From JADZEM01 sp046328125 (GTDB lineage Bacteria; Chloroflexota; UBA6077; JACCZL01): a stretch of 64,000 nt of DNA. Each line of letters starts with the position of its first letter. Position 1 is the stretch's first letter. The notes beneath the pieces are model-generated. The model saw nothing but the letters and a program-made list of their open reading frames with translations, had not been told where the DNA came from and did no database searches. This document shows positions 42,048 to 51,575 of this stretch, piece by piece. The stretch is from positions 284,868-348,867 of the forward strand of contig JAXLXF010000004.1 in assembly GCA_046328125.1 (NCBI GenBank), read 5' to 3'. The position numbers were made by a program, and so were the translations under genes.

Positions 42048-43897
42048 CGGGCGCCCACCGGGGTCGGCTGCGTTTCGGCGTCGATCTGGGAGCGGAAGAA
42101 GGCGCCAACGTCGCGGAAGGTGATGCCGCGCCGCCGGCACTCGGACAACAGGTCGTCAGCGTAGTTGTTGGTAGTCAGAACGATCTCCTCGACGTGCTCG
42201 CGCTCGACGACCTCGCCCAGCGCCGAGGACGGCCCCAGCACCCGCACGCCGTTGATCGAGCGGTCCAGCAGCCCTCGGTCGTCGTCCAGGAAGCCGACGA
42301 CACGGTACGCCTTGGTGCGGCTGCGCGCCATCGCTCGCATCACCAGCTCGCCGGTGTCGCCCGCGCCGACGATCACCACCCGCACGAGGTCGCGCTTGCG
42401 GAGGCGGGCCAGCACGTCGCGGATCAGGCCGAACGAGAGCCGCGCCGCGATCAGCAGCGCGGTCACGACGATCCAGTCCACCAGGAGCGCGGCCTTTGGC
42501 GCGCCGCCCTCGCCCCGGAAGGCAAGCTGAATCGCGCCAGCCGCCAGTGCCGAGCCGACCGAGCTGGCGAGCGCCAGTCTGAGCAGGTCGCTGGTGCCCA
42601 TGTACCGCCAGACGCTCCGGTAGACGCCCATCGCGAAAAGGGTGACCAGCTTGATGCTGACGATCCAGGGCAGGATCGTCGCGAGCTGCTCCACGAAGTG
42701 GCGCTCCAGGGTGCCGTCGAAGCGGAGCAGGTAAGCCGCCAGCAGCCCGAGGCAGATCAGCGAGAGGTCCAGCATCATCTCGGCGACCTGGCGCTTGTAC
42801 AGCCACGAGCCGCCGAGCACCAGCTTCCCGACGATGCCGGGCTGCTTGGAGATCCGCTCGTAGTCCGCTTCGGTGTAGATGCGGACCTGGCCGAGGTAGA
42901 TGCCGAAGAAGGCGATGCCCAGGATCAGCAGCGAGCCGAGCAGTAAGGTGACCGGGCCGCTCACGAAGTTCGAGGCGATAGCCAGCCCGCCAAACAGGAT
43001 GCTGACCGCGTAGAGCACCAGCACCGCCGACCGCTCGTTGAGGCCGAGCGCCACCAGCCGGTGCGAGAGATGGTCGCGCCCGCCCTGCGAGATCGGGCGA
43101 TGGTGGAGCGAGCGCACGATGGTGACCAGCGTGGTGTCCAGGATCGGGAGGGCCATCACGCCGACCGGCACCAGCAGGGTCAGTGCCAGCTCCGAGCCGG
43201 CCTTCGCGGCGCCGAGCACCACGATCCCGCTCAGCAGGTAGCCGATCAGCAGGCTGCCACAGTCGCCCATGAAGATGCGGGCCGGGTTGAAGTTGAAGAT
43301 CAGGAAGCCGCCGCACGCCCCGGCGATCACGATACAGAGCAGCGCCGTCTGATGATCGCCCTGGACGAAGTTGAAGGCGAACAATGTGCCTGAGACGATC
43401 GCGGCGATGCCCGCCGAGAGGCCGTCCATGTTGTCCAGCAGGTTGAACGCGTTGGTGACGCCGACGATCCAGAAGATCATGATCGGCACCATCAGGACGG
43501 ACCACGGCATGTACCGGGCGATCGGCAGGCTGGCGACCAGCACGCAGGCCGCCACGATCTGGCCGAGCAGCTTGGCGTACGGCGGCAGCGTTTTCAGGTC
43601 GTCGATCAGGCCGAGCAGGAAGATCAGGATCGCGCCGATCAAGAGCGCCGCGAACCGGTCGATCATGTGCGCCGAAACCGCTTCCGAGATCAGGAAGACG
43701 AGCGGCACGCTGCCCAGGAAGATGGCGACACCGCCGAGCAGCGGCGTCGGGGTGCGGTGCCAGCGGTCGCGCTTTGGGTAGGCGACCAGCCCGATGCGGC
43801 CGGCCACCCGGCCCACCAGCGGCGTCGCGACCGTGGCGATGCCGAGCGCCAACAGGCCCGCCAGCAGGTGGATCAGCCCGAACGGCTGTGCGATCAC
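42044..43897 (-). CDS. Fusion of a WecA/MraY-like glycosyl-1-phosphate transferase and a FlaA1-like membrane/Rossmann module
   Basis: 617 residues. Residues about 1-325 are a polyprenyl-phosphate sugar-1-P transferase: L-G-L-I-D-D-L-K, N-A-F-N-L-L-D-N-M-D-G-L, F-N-P-A-R-I-F-M-G-D-C-G-S and a H-H-R-P-I-S loop. These start glycan synthesis on undecaprenyl phosphate. Residues about 365-485 contain four more helices, and 485-600 a nucleotide-binding Rossmann domain (V-V-I-V-G-A-G-D-T-G-E-L), as in the N-terminal part of FlaA1/CapD dehydratases, but the dehydratase domain is absent. A separate epimerase gene follows directly, ATGA-coupled. Confidence 0.85.
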   Translation of the reverse strand: MIAQPFGLIHLLAGLLALGIATVATPLVGRVAGRIGLVAYPKRDRWHRTPTPLLGGVAIFLGSVPLVFLISEAVSAHMIDRFAALLIGAILIFLLGLIDDLKTLPPYAKLLGQIVAACVLVASLPIARYMPWSVLMVPIMIFWIVGVTNAFNLLDNMDGLSAGIAAIVSGTLFAFNFVQGDHQTALLCIVIAGACGGFLIFNFNPARIFMGDCGSLLIGYLLSGIVVLGAAKAGSELALTLLVPVGVMALPILDTTLVTIVRSLHHRPISQGGRDHLSHRLVALGLNERSAVLVLYAVSILFGGLAIASNFVSGPVTLLLGSLLILGIAFFGIYLGQVRIYTEADYERISKQPGIVGKLVLGGSWLYKRQVAEMMLDLSLICLGLLAAYLLRFDGTLERHFVEQLATILPWIVSIKLVTLFAMGVYRSVWRYMGTSDLLRLALASSVGSALAAGAIQLAFRGEGGAPKAALLVDWIVVTALLIAARLSFGLIRDVLARLRKRDLVRVVIVGAGDTGELVMRAMARSRTKAYRVVGFLDDDRGLLDRSINGVRVLGPSSALGEVVEREHVEEIVLTTNNYADDLLSECRRRGITFRDVGAFFRSQIDAETQPTPVGAR

Positions 43898-45069
43898 GCT
43901 GCCAGTCCCTTCTCGCGTGCGAGCGTCAGATACAGCCGCTCCACGTCTTCGACCAGGCGCCCGGACGAGTGGTGGGGGAAGACGGCGGCCCGCCCGGCCT
44001 GCCCGAACCGGGCCGCGCGGGCCGGATCTCGAAGCAGCGTCAGGATGCCCTCCGCGAAGGCGACCGGGTCGCGTGGGGGCACCAGCACGCCGCTCTCGCC
44101 GTCGTGCACGACGTTTGGGACACCGCCGACTCGCGTCGAGACGACCGGGCGAGCCGCGGCCAGCGCCTCGATCAGCGCGACCGGCGAGCCCTCGTTGTTC
44201 GAGCAGAGCGTCACGACGTCAAGATCCGCGTACACCTCGCGCATGTCTTCTCGCCAGCCCAGGAATCGCGTCGCACCGTCCACGCCCAGCTGTCGGGCCA
44301 GCGCCTCGAGCTCGGCTCGTCGCTCGCCGTCCCCTATGATAAGAAACGTGGCATCGGGGACGGCGGTGCGGATGATCCGCGCGGCTTCCAGGAAGATCTC
44401 GTGCGCCTTGATGGGAACGAGACGCGCCACGATGCCCACCAGCGGCTGATTGTGACCGATTCCGAGCTCCGAGCGCAGCCTCCCACGGAACCGATCGGCC
44501 TCCAGCATCGGCTCGATCTCCAGCCCGAGCGGGATGATCTCGATCTTGCGAAGCGGCGCGACGCCGTAGTGGGCGATGTCCGCCTTCTGCGCCTCGGTGA
44601 TCGCGATGACCCGGTCGGTCGCCTTGCCGAGCGTCCGCTCGATCTCCAGGAAGATTCTGGACTTGACCGGCCCCCAATAACTGTGAAACGTGTGGCCGTG
44701 GAAGGTGTGGACGATAATCGGGACGCGCGCGAGGCGGGCGGCGAGGCGCCCGGCCGTGCCAGCCTTCGCCATGTGGGTGTGGACGATGTGGGGCCGGCTG
44801 CTCCGGATCAGGCGGTACATGCCGAGGGTGGCGCGCAGGTCGTTGAGCGGGCTGACCTCACGCCCGAGCTCGCGGAGGACGCGCGGCTGAACGCCGTGCC
44901 GTTCGGCGAGGTCCCGCATCGAGCCTTCACGGGGGCCTTCGAGGCCGGTCACCAGGGTAGAGGAGAACCGGTCGTTCTGGAGACCCTGCGTCAACAGGAT
45001 CGCATGGATCGCCGGGCCACCGATGTTCAGGCGCGTGATGGCCCGAAGAACCCGCAGCTTCTCCGGCAT
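43894..45069 (-). CDS. GT4-family glycosyltransferase
   Basis: 391 residues from the ATG at 45069, with GAGGG upstream. GT-B fold: N-terminal I-G-G-P-A-I-H-A, H-T-H-M-A-K-A-G and F-H-G-H-T-F-H. C-terminal nucleotide-sugar domain with V-G-I-V-A-R-L-V-P-I-K, F-L-G-W-R-E-D and the E-x7-E-like region G-S-P-V-A-L-I-E-A-L-A-A-A-R-P-V-V. It transfers a sugar from a nucleotide donor, probably onto the lipid-linked product of the next enzyme. First gene of the leftward operon, overlapping the next by ATGA. Confidence 0.92.
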   Translation of the reverse strand: MPEKLRVLRAITRLNIGGPAIHAILLTQGLQNDRFSSTLVTGLEGPREGSMRDLAERHGVQPRVLRELGREVSPLNDLRATLGMYRLIRSSRPHIVHTHMAKAGTAGRLAARLARVPIIVHTFHGHTFHSYWGPVKSRIFLEIERTLGKATDRVIAITEAQKADIAHYGVAPLRKIEIIPLGLEIEPMLEADRFRGRLRSELGIGHNQPLVGIVARLVPIKAHEIFLEAARIIRTAVPDATFLIIGDGERRAELEALARQLGVDGATRFLGWREDMREVYADLDVVTLCSNNEGSPVALIEALAAARPVVSTRVGGVPNVVHDGESGVLVPPRDPVAFAEGILTLLRDPARAARFGQAGRAAVFPHHSSGRLVEDVERLYLTLAREKGLAA

Positions 45070-45204
45070 GATCCCTCGACGAAAGCAGTCGCGCCCTGGC
45101 GGACGCGCCGCCAGAGTATAGAGCCGGATCGCCCGATTCACAAGGCGCGCGGGCTCGCAGGAAGCCGCGTAAGAACGTGTAAGCCGACCAGGGCCCTGGT
45201 CGGC

Positions 45205-46158
45205 CTAGCTCGCCTGCTGCCAGCTTGCGCCGCAGCGCTCGCAGCTCGTGGCCGTGCCGTCGAGCGGCGCCCAGCAGGACCGACACGAGAAGATGGTCGG
45301 AGCCACGCCGCGCTGCTCCTGCTCGCTGGAGTAGACGCGTGCTTCGCGCAGCCGCTCGGCCTCGCGCTCCGCCTGCTCGGCGCGCTCCGGCTCGCCGTTC
45401 TTGCGGTAGATCGCCGCCAGCCGGTCATACAGCCTCGGGTCGCGCACGCCATTCCTGATGTTGGTCTCGTACAGCTCCGCCGCCTCGTCGAACAGTGCCC
45501 GCTGCTCGCAGATGGCGGCCAGCCGATAGCGGGCGCCGATCTTCTCCTCGCGGGTGCCATCCCTGAGCAGCCGCAGCGCCTCGCCGATCTCCTCGTCCTC
45601 TGCGCGGGTTGCATCTTCCGCCGGCGCGTCTGCCCGGAGCCCCTCAGTCGTCACCGTCCCAGCCTGCCGATCGGGCCAGGTCGGGGCGGTGCCCTCGGCT
45701 CGCAGCCACGAGGTCGGCTCAGCTCGCCGGAGCAGCGCCACGCCGCCGACGCCGAGCAGCCAGACGATCGCGCCCACGCCGACCACCACGCCCGGCCCGA
45801 GCTCGACGTTACCACTCGCGCTGTGGGCAGCCTGGAGGTCGTCGTACGTCACCAGCAGCCGCAGCAGCGCCAGCAGGCTCGCCGACACCGTCACGAACGC
45901 CGTCGAGAGCTGGTCGGCCAGCAGGTACGAGGCGACCAGCACGGCGGTCCCGGTGAGCGGTACGAGCCAGAGACCGGGCTCAGCCTGACAGGTCTGCGCT
46001 CCCACCGCCAGGTCGAAGCCGGAGGCGCCCAACTGCCACAGGCCCGTCTGGCCCGCGACGAGCGCGCTGCCGTCGCCACATGAGACGGACGCCCACGGCA
46101 GAAAGAAGCCGACGAGCAGTGCGAGCGCGCCCATACGCGCAAGGTGTCGCCAGGTCAC
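45205..46158 (-). CDS. Membrane protein with TPR region and C-terminal zinc ribbon
   Basis: 317 residues from the GTG at 46158 (G-rich sequence upstream); an ATG at 46134 is an alternative. Four transmembrane helices in the first 150 residues form a small membrane domain with an outward loop containing two cysteines. A cytoplasmic tail follows, with a TPR-like stretch (Y-R-L-A-A-I-C-E-Q-R-A-L-F-D-E-A-A-E-L-Y), then a zinc ribbon C-R-S-C...C-E-R-C. I do not recognise a named family; the architecture suggests an assembly or sensing scaffold. Confidence 0.65.
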   Translation of the reverse strand: MTWRHLARMGALALLVGFFLPWASVSCGDGSALVAGQTGLWQLGASGFDLAVGAQTCQAEPGLWLVPLTGTAVLVASYLLADQLSTAFVTVSASLLALLRLLVTYDDLQAAHSASGNVELGPGVVVGVGAIVWLLGVGGVALLRRAEPTSWLRAEGTAPTWPDRQAGTVTTEGLRADAPAEDATRAEDEEIGEALRLLRDGTREEKIGARYRLAAICEQRALFDEAAELYETNIRNGVRDPRLYDRLAAIYRKNGEPERAEQAEREAERLREARVYSSEQEQRGVAPTIFSCRSCWAPLDGTATSCERCGASWQQAS

Positions 46159-46323
46159 GACGAGGCCCCCGAGCCGCCGATCCGGCCGCCAGTGCAGCGG
46201 ACCGGCAGCCACGATCCGTTCGGACCGCACAGCCAGCGTACTCCTGCCCGGAATGCGGGTCAACGCATCTGGCTGTTCGCTTGCTAACAGCCCGGCAGTC
46301 GAGGGCTCGCCCCCGGTGCTGGG

Positions 46324-49300
46324 TCAGCGCGGTGGGAGCGCGCCGCCCTCGCCGAAGACCCGGCCGCCGGGCGGCAGCACCGTCGCGCGGCCGGTGACCT
46401 CCTCGTCGAACGGAAGCGCCGTCGCGCGGCCAGTCGTCTCCTCGCCGGCCTGGAGCCGGGGCACCTGGCGGGTCACGTCGTCGGCTCCCGACTCCGAGGG
46501 CGAGTCGCTCCAGCCGAACACGGCCCACGGCGACTTCTGCCAGCGCGCGGCGCTCGCCGCGTCCTCCAGCTCCAGGTCGTGCTCCAACCATTCCAGGGCG
46601 GTGTCCACCGCCTGGTCCACCGTCATCTCGCGGCCGGCCTCCTCGGCCAGCACCGCCTCGGATGGCCCGAGCGCCCGCCGGGCCTGTTCGATCTCAGCCA
46701 CGGTGATCGCGCGGGCCGGGCTGGCCCGCACCGTGCCCACCGACTCCGCTGCCGCCTGCGACGCGGCATCCAGGCGTACCGCCAGCTCGAAGTCGCCGCG
46801 GGCCTTTGCCAGCGTCGCCACCGCCGCCATCGCAAACGAGAGCCGCCGCACATTCCCGACCTCGCGAGCGACCATCAGCGACTCGCGGAGCGAGCGCCGA
46901 GCCTCGTCGTGGTCGCCCTGGAGCGCCGCCAGCTGCCCGATCATGTTCAGGGTCATCGCGATCAGGTGGCGGTCGCCGAACCGTCGCGCGATCGGCAAGC
47001 ACTCCTCGTAGCGCCGCCGCGACTGGTCGTACTCGCCGTTGTACTGCTGGGCCAGTCCGAGGTAGACCAGCGCGTCCGCCAGCACCCGCAAGTCCCCGAT
47101 CACCCGCGCGATGGTCGCCGCCTCGCCGGCCAGCGCCAGCGCCCGACTGAAGTCGCCTTCCATGAACGCCACGTACCCCAGCCGCGACAACACCCGTGCT
47201 TTCCAGGGCGCGTCCGCCAGCCGTTGGAACAGCGACAGGCTCTCCTCGAACAGCGCGCGGGCAGCGGTGGTCCGGCCACGCAGCACGTTCAGCCAGCCGA
47301 GGCTGGTCAGCACGTCCGCGACCAGCCGCAGCTCGTCCACTTCCCTGGCAATCCCGAGGCTCCGGTGGAGCAGGCGCTCGGCGGCATCGTAGTCTGACAG
47401 CTCGCGGGCCAGGATGCTCGCGCCGTGCAGCGCCTTCGCCTGGGCCGGCGAGGGCTGGCTCATCTCGGCCAGCCGCACGATTGCCGCGATTCGGACCCGG
47501 GCCTCATTGGCGCTGCTGCGGACCGCCCAGTAGTGGCAGAGCGCGGCAGACAGGCGCAGCCCGATCTCGGCCGAGGCGTCGTCGGACGCTGACTGGCTCC
47601 AGTCAAACGCCGCTTGCAGGTTCGCGGCCTCGCCGTCGAGCCGCTCGATCCAGTCCAGCTGGCTCGCGTCGAGCGCCAGGTGTGGCTCGGCCTCTTCGGC
47701 GAAGCGCAGGAAGTACTCGGCGTGGCGGCCACGGGTCTGCTCCAGCTCGCCGGCTGCCTCCAGGTGCTCCAGCGCCAGCTCGCGGATCGTCTCCAGCATG
47801 CTGAAGCGCGGCTCGCCGTCAGCCAGCTCCTCGCGTCGCAGCAGGCTCTTGTCCACCAGCGAGGAGAGCGCGTCGATGGCCCCGAGCGGGTCGTCGTCCA
47901 CGCCGCAGATCGCCTCGGCGGCGTCCAGCGTCCAGCCGTTCACGAAGACACTCGCCCGCCGGAACACCGCCCGGTCGCGCTCGTCCAGCAGGTCGTGGCT
48001 CCAGGCGATGGTCGCGCGCAGCGTCTGCTGGCGGGCCGGCAGGTCGCGTGGGCCGCCGGTCAGCACCGCCAGTCGGCGGTCCAGCCGCGAGAGCAGCACC
48101 GCCGGCGTCAGGAAGCGGATTCGGGCCGCCGCCAGCTCGATGGCGAGCGGCAGGCCGTCCAGCCGCCGGCAGATCTCGGCGATGACCGGCGCGTCGGCGT
48201 CGGCCGCCACGAAATCGCGCTTCGCCTCACCCGCCCGCTCGACGAACAGCTTCGGGGCGGCCATCTCGAAGATCTGGCTCGGCGTGTTGAGGTCTGGCGG
48301 GGGGAGGTCCAGCGGCGGCACCGGTAGCTCGCGCTCGCCGGTCAGGTGCAACAACTCGCGGCTGGTCGCCAGGAACCGCAGGCGCGGACAGGCGGTCAGC
48401 AGGTCCGCCACCAGGGGAGCGGCGTCCAGCACCTGCTCGAAGTTGTCCAGCACCACCAGCTGATCGCGCCCGCCGAGCACGTCCACTACGATGTCTCGCG
48501 GGTCGCGGTTCGAGATGTCTCGCACCCCCAGCGCGTGCGCGATGCTGGACGCCACCTGGGCGGCATCGCCGACAGACGCCAGCGGCACGAAGCAGACGCC
48601 GTCCTCGAAGGCGTCGTGGGCCACCTCGGCCACGGCCACCGCGAGCCGGGTCTTGCCGCTTCCGCCAGGGCCGGTGAACGTCAAAAGGCGGGTGAACGGG
48701 TCGAGGAGCAGGCGTCGTGCGCTGGCGAGCTCGCGTTCGCGGCCGATCAGGGAGTGGTGCTGGCCGGGCAGTCGGCTGCCCACTTCGAGCGTCCGCAACG
48801 GCGGGAAGCCGGTCGGCAGGCCCGCGACGTCGATCTGGTACACCCGCTCGGCGAAAGCAAAGTCCTTGAAGCGGTACGACCCGAGCTCGGTCAGCGACAG
48901 CCCGTCTGGCAAGCTCGCCGAGACGAGGTCCGCCGTGGTGCTGGAGACCAGGATCTGGCCGCCGTGCCCGGCCGAGCAGATGCGAGCGGCGCGGTGCACG
49001 TCCAGGCCAGCGTAGCCAGCCGGCGTGACGGTCGGCTCGCCGGTGTGCATCCCGAGCCGCACCTTGACCGAGACGCCGTCGGGCCAGGGGTGAGCTGCCA
49101 GCGAGCGCTGCATCTCGGCGGCGGCCGCGACCGCCTCGCTGGCCCGCACGAAGACCGCGAAGCAGGCGTCGCCCTGCGTGTCCAGCACCCGTCCGCCCGC
49201 CCCTTCGATGGCGGCGCTCAGCAGCTGCCGATGCTGTTCGAGGACGGCCGGATACGCGGACCCGAGCCGAATCAGGAGCCGCGTCGAGCCTTCGATGTCG

Positions 49301-49341
49301 GTGAACAGGAGGGTGACGGTTCCGGCTGGCAAGCCGGTCAT
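46324..49341 (-). CDS. Class III nucleotidyl cyclase domain fused to AAA ATPase and TPR repeats
   Basis: 1005 residues. Residues 1-170 are a class III adenylate/guanylate cyclase-homology domain with metal-binding Asp in F-T-D-I-E-G-S-T (D15) and Q-G-D-A-C (D58). Residues about 195-480 are an NB-ARC/STAND-like ATPase with Walker A G-P-G-G-S-G-K-T (224-231) and V-V-L-D-N-F-E. The rest is TPR-type helical repeats (A-R-A-L-F-E-E-S-L-S-L-F and similar). Such proteins are signal-integrating regulators; whether the cyclase is active cannot be judged. Substrate-specifying residues were not resolved. Monocistronic. Confidence 0.88.
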   Translation of the reverse strand: MTGLPAGTVTLLFTDIEGSTRLLIRLGSAYPAVLEQHRQLLSAAIEGAGGRVLDTQGDACFAVFVRASEAVAAAAEMQRSLAAHPWPDGVSVKVRLGMHTGEPTVTPAGYAGLDVHRAARICSAGHGGQILVSSTTADLVSASLPDGLSLTELGSYRFKDFAFAERVYQIDVAGLPTGFPPLRTLEVGSRLPGQHHSLIGRERELASARRLLLDPFTRLLTFTGPGGSGKTRLAVAVAEVAHDAFEDGVCFVPLASVGDAAQVASSIAHALGVRDISNRDPRDIVVDVLGGRDQLVVLDNFEQVLDAAPLVADLLTACPRLRFLATSRELLHLTGERELPVPPLDLPPPDLNTPSQIFEMAAPKLFVERAGEAKRDFVAADADAPVIAEICRRLDGLPLAIELAAARIRFLTPAVLLSRLDRRLAVLTGGPRDLPARQQTLRATIAWSHDLLDERDRAVFRRASVFVNGWTLDAAEAICGVDDDPLGAIDALSSLVDKSLLRREELADGEPRFSMLETIRELALEHLEAAGELEQTRGRHAEYFLRFAEEAEPHLALDASQLDWIERLDGEAANLQAAFDWSQSASDDASAEIGLRLSAALCHYWAVRSSANEARVRIAAIVRLAEMSQPSPAQAKALHGASILARELSDYDAAERLLHRSLGIAREVDELRLVADVLTSLGWLNVLRGRTTAARALFEESLSLFQRLADAPWKARVLSRLGYVAFMEGDFSRALALAGEAATIARVIGDLRVLADALVYLGLAQQYNGEYDQSRRRYEECLPIARRFGDRHLIAMTLNMIGQLAALQGDHDEARRSLRESLMVAREVGNVRRLSFAMAAVATLAKARGDFELAVRLDAASQAAAESVGTVRASPARAITVAEIEQARRALGPSEAVLAEEAGREMTVDQAVDTALEWLEHDLELEDAASAARWQKSPWAVFGWSDSPSESGADDVTRQVPRLQAGEETTGRATALPFDEEVTGRATVLPPGGRVFGEGGALPPR

Positions 49342-49531
49342 GCAGGACCCTTTCGGTACAGAAGCCGTCCAGGCTAGGCCAGGACGGCCATGTGGGTCTG
49401 GGATTCGAGCACGCTCGTCGACGCTGGCTGACTATACCGATTGCACACCACGGGCGTCAGCCGGCTGGACACATTGTCCCAAATACAGGTGGCGGCCTGT
49501 GGGGATTTCCGTGCGCGTTATGTCGAAGAGG

Positions 49532-50257
49532 TTACGCCCCACCATCCGCGGTGAGGATGTTGCCAAGCTCCTGAAAGTTCCGCACGACCAGATCGGGCGG
49601 GTAGGTTGCGTTGCCAAACGGTCGTCGCCGCCGGTCCACGAACGCCGTTCGCATCCCGAACGCCTTCGCGCCCACGCAGTCGAAAGCGTGGTTGGCGACG
49701 AACAGCACCTGCACCGCTTCCAGCCCGAGCAGCGCGCAGGCCGTCCGGTACGTCGCGACGTGCGGCTTGAAGGCGTCAGCCTCCGCCACCGAGATCACCC
49801 GGTCGAACAGGTGGGCCGTGCCAGAGAACGCCACGCCTCGTTCCAGCATGTCCGGGTCGCCGTTGGAGAGGATCACGAGCTGGAGGCCTCGCGCCTTCAG
49901 CCGTGCGAGCGTCGCCAGCACGTCCGGGAACGGCGACAAGCGCTCGATGGCCCCGACCAGCGCGGCGACTTCCTCGGCGGTGTGCGAGATGCCGGCCCGC
50001 TCCAGCGTGTAGTCCACGGCCTGCTCCCCGATCTGACGGTACGGCGTGTGCTCGCGCTGGAGCAGCGCGTCGATCATCGACGCCTCGAAGTGGGTGCGCC
50101 GCCACCACGTCACCACTCGGCCTGGCTCCAGCGTCGAGCCTTTGGCGTGCAGGTACGGGCGAATCGCCTCGGTCAGGCCGGACTGCATGTCCACGACCGT
50201 GCCGTAGAAGTCGAACATCAGCGCCGTGACGCCAGTCAACGGGTTCTCGGATGTCAT
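49532..50257 (-). CDS. HAD-superfamily hydrolase, haloacid dehalogenase type II-like
   Basis: 241 residues from the ATG at 50257, with GGGGTGG upstream. Motif I F-D-F-Y-G-T-V-V-D carries the nucleophilic Asp, motif II is I-L-S-N-G-D, the Lys is in D-A-F-K-P-H and the acidic loop in V-A-N-H-A-F-D-C-V-G-A. The pattern fits 2-haloacid dehalogenase/phosphatase-type HADs. Substrate unknown. It is divergent from the tartrate/malate-type dehydrogenase gene, with a family C repeat between them. Confidence 0.85.
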   Translation of the reverse strand: MTSENPLTGVTALMFDFYGTVVDMQSGLTEAIRPYLHAKGSTLEPGRVVTWWRRTHFEASMIDALLQREHTPYRQIGEQAVDYTLERAGISHTAEEVAALVGAIERLSPFPDVLATLARLKARGLQLVILSNGDPDMLERGVAFSGTAHLFDRVISVAEADAFKPHVATYRTACALLGLEAVQVLFVANHAFDCVGAKAFGMRTAFVDRRRRPFGNATYPPDLVVRNFQELGNILTADGGA

Positions 50258-50280
50258 GACCGGTCCACCCCGCACCGCGC

Positions 50281-50390
50281 CGTCGGTTGAAACCCACGTC
50301 TACATTCACACCGTCGCTCCGCGACGGACGACGTGGCCCCGGCGTGGCGTAGCCACGCAACGATGGTAGACGTGGACTTCAGTCCACGGC
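50281..50390. repeat. Dispersed palindromic element, family C copy 3
   Basis: Contains GTTGAAAC followed by CCACGTCTAC at one end, inner CCGTCGCTCCGCGACGG and GGCGTGGCGTAGCCACGC, and GTAGACGTGGACTTCAGTCC at the other end, in the same order as at 24619-24761. It occupies the divergent promoter region of the HAD and dehydrogenase genes. Confidence 0.75.
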
Positions 50391-50451
50391 CACCTGCCTG
50401 TACACTCCCACCCGCCAATACTTCCCAGACCGATCATATGGAGCCAGCACG

Positions 50452-51573
50452 ATGTCGCAGCCTACCGGCCAGGAGCTCAAGATCGCCGTCATTCCGGGTG
50501 ACGGCATCGGCCAGGAGGTCGTGCCGGAGGGCATCCGCGTGCTCGACCGCCTCGCCGCCCTGAGCGACGGGCGGTTCTCGTTTGCGTACGAGCAGTTCCC
50601 CTGGGGCTGCCAGTACTACCAGGAGACCGGCCGGATGATCGACGAGGCCGCCCTGGAGACGCTGAAGCAGTTCGACGCGATCTACTTCGGCGCCGTCGGC
50701 TGGCCGGGCGTCCCGGACCACATCTCCCTCTGGGGTCTCCGACTCGCCATCTGCCAGGGCTTCGACCAGTACGTCAACATCCGCCCGGTCACCCTGCTGC
50801 CTGGCGTCGAGAGCCCCCTGCGCAACGCCACGCGCGAGAACATCGACTGGGTCGTCGTGCGGGAGAACAGCGAAGGCGAGTACGCCGGCATCGGCGGGCG
50901 CAACCTCTCCGGGCGCGGGCGCGGCAAGGAGATCGCGATTCAGGCCGGCCTGTTCACCGAGGAGGGCTGCGAGCGGGTGATCCGCTACGCCTTCAACCTG
51001 GCCCTGACTCGCAAGCGCAAGAAGGTCACCAGCGTCACCAAGTCGAACGCCCAGCAGTACGGCATGGTGCTCTGGGACGAGGTGTTCCGCCGCGTCAGCC
51101 AGGAGTTCCCGGGCGTCGAGACCGAGCAATGGCTAGTGGACGCGATGGCGGCGCGCTTCGTGCTGCGGCCGGACACCCTCGAAGTCGTGGTCGCCTCCAA
51201 CCTGTTCGCCGACATCCTCTCGGATCTGGGCAGCGCGCTGGCCGGCAGCCTTGGGATCGCCGCCAGCGCCAATCTGAACCCTGAGCGCCGCTTCCCGAGC
51301 ATGTTCGAGCCGGTCCACGGCTCCGCCCCGGACATCGCGGGCAAGGGGATCGCCAACCCGATCGCCGCCATCTGGAGCGCCGCGCTGATGCTGGATCATC
51401 TCGGCCTGCCCGGCGAGTCGGCGGCGATCATGGCGGCCGTCGAGTCGGTGACGGCGGCAGGGCTGCTCACCCCCGACCTGGGCGGCAGTTGCACCACCCG
51501 CGAGGTCGGCGACGCGATCCTGGCCGCGCTGACCGACGGGCAGAAGCAGGCCGAGCCAGTCCCGGCTCGCTGA
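50452..51573 (+). CDS. Tartrate/D-malate dehydrogenase-type beta-decarboxylating dehydrogenase
   Basis: 373 residues, with GGAG about 8 nt upstream. It belongs to the isocitrate/isopropylmalate dehydrogenase family: I-P-G-D-G-I-G-Q-E-V, R-E-N-S-E-G-E-Y-A-G, the catalytic Lys in V-T-K-S-N and S-N-L-F-A-D-I-L-S-D-L, and E-P-V-H-G-S-A-P-D-I-A-G. The segment P-W-G-C-Q-Y-Y-Q-E-T-G and D-H-I-S-L-W-G-L-R-L match tartrate dehydrogenase/decarboxylase or D-malate dehydrogenase more than LeuB. It oxidises and decarboxylates a 2-hydroxy diacid with NAD and a divalent metal. Confidence 0.9.
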   Translation: MSQPTGQELKIAVIPGDGIGQEVVPEGIRVLDRLAALSDGRFSFAYEQFPWGCQYYQETGRMIDEAALETLKQFDAIYFGAVGWPGVPDHISLWGLRLAICQGFDQYVNIRPVTLLPGVESPLRNATRENIDWVVVRENSEGEYAGIGGRNLSGRGRGKEIAIQAGLFTEEGCERVIRYAFNLALTRKRKKVTSVTKSNAQQYGMVLWDEVFRRVSQEFPGVETEQWLVDAMAARFVLRPDTLEVVVASNLFADILSDLGSALAGSLGIAASANLNPERRFPSMFEPVHGSAPDIAGKGIANPIAAIWSAALMLDHLGLPGESAAIMAAVESVTAAGLLTPDLGGSCTTREVGDAILAALTDGQKQAEPVPAR

Positions 51574-51575
51574 CT

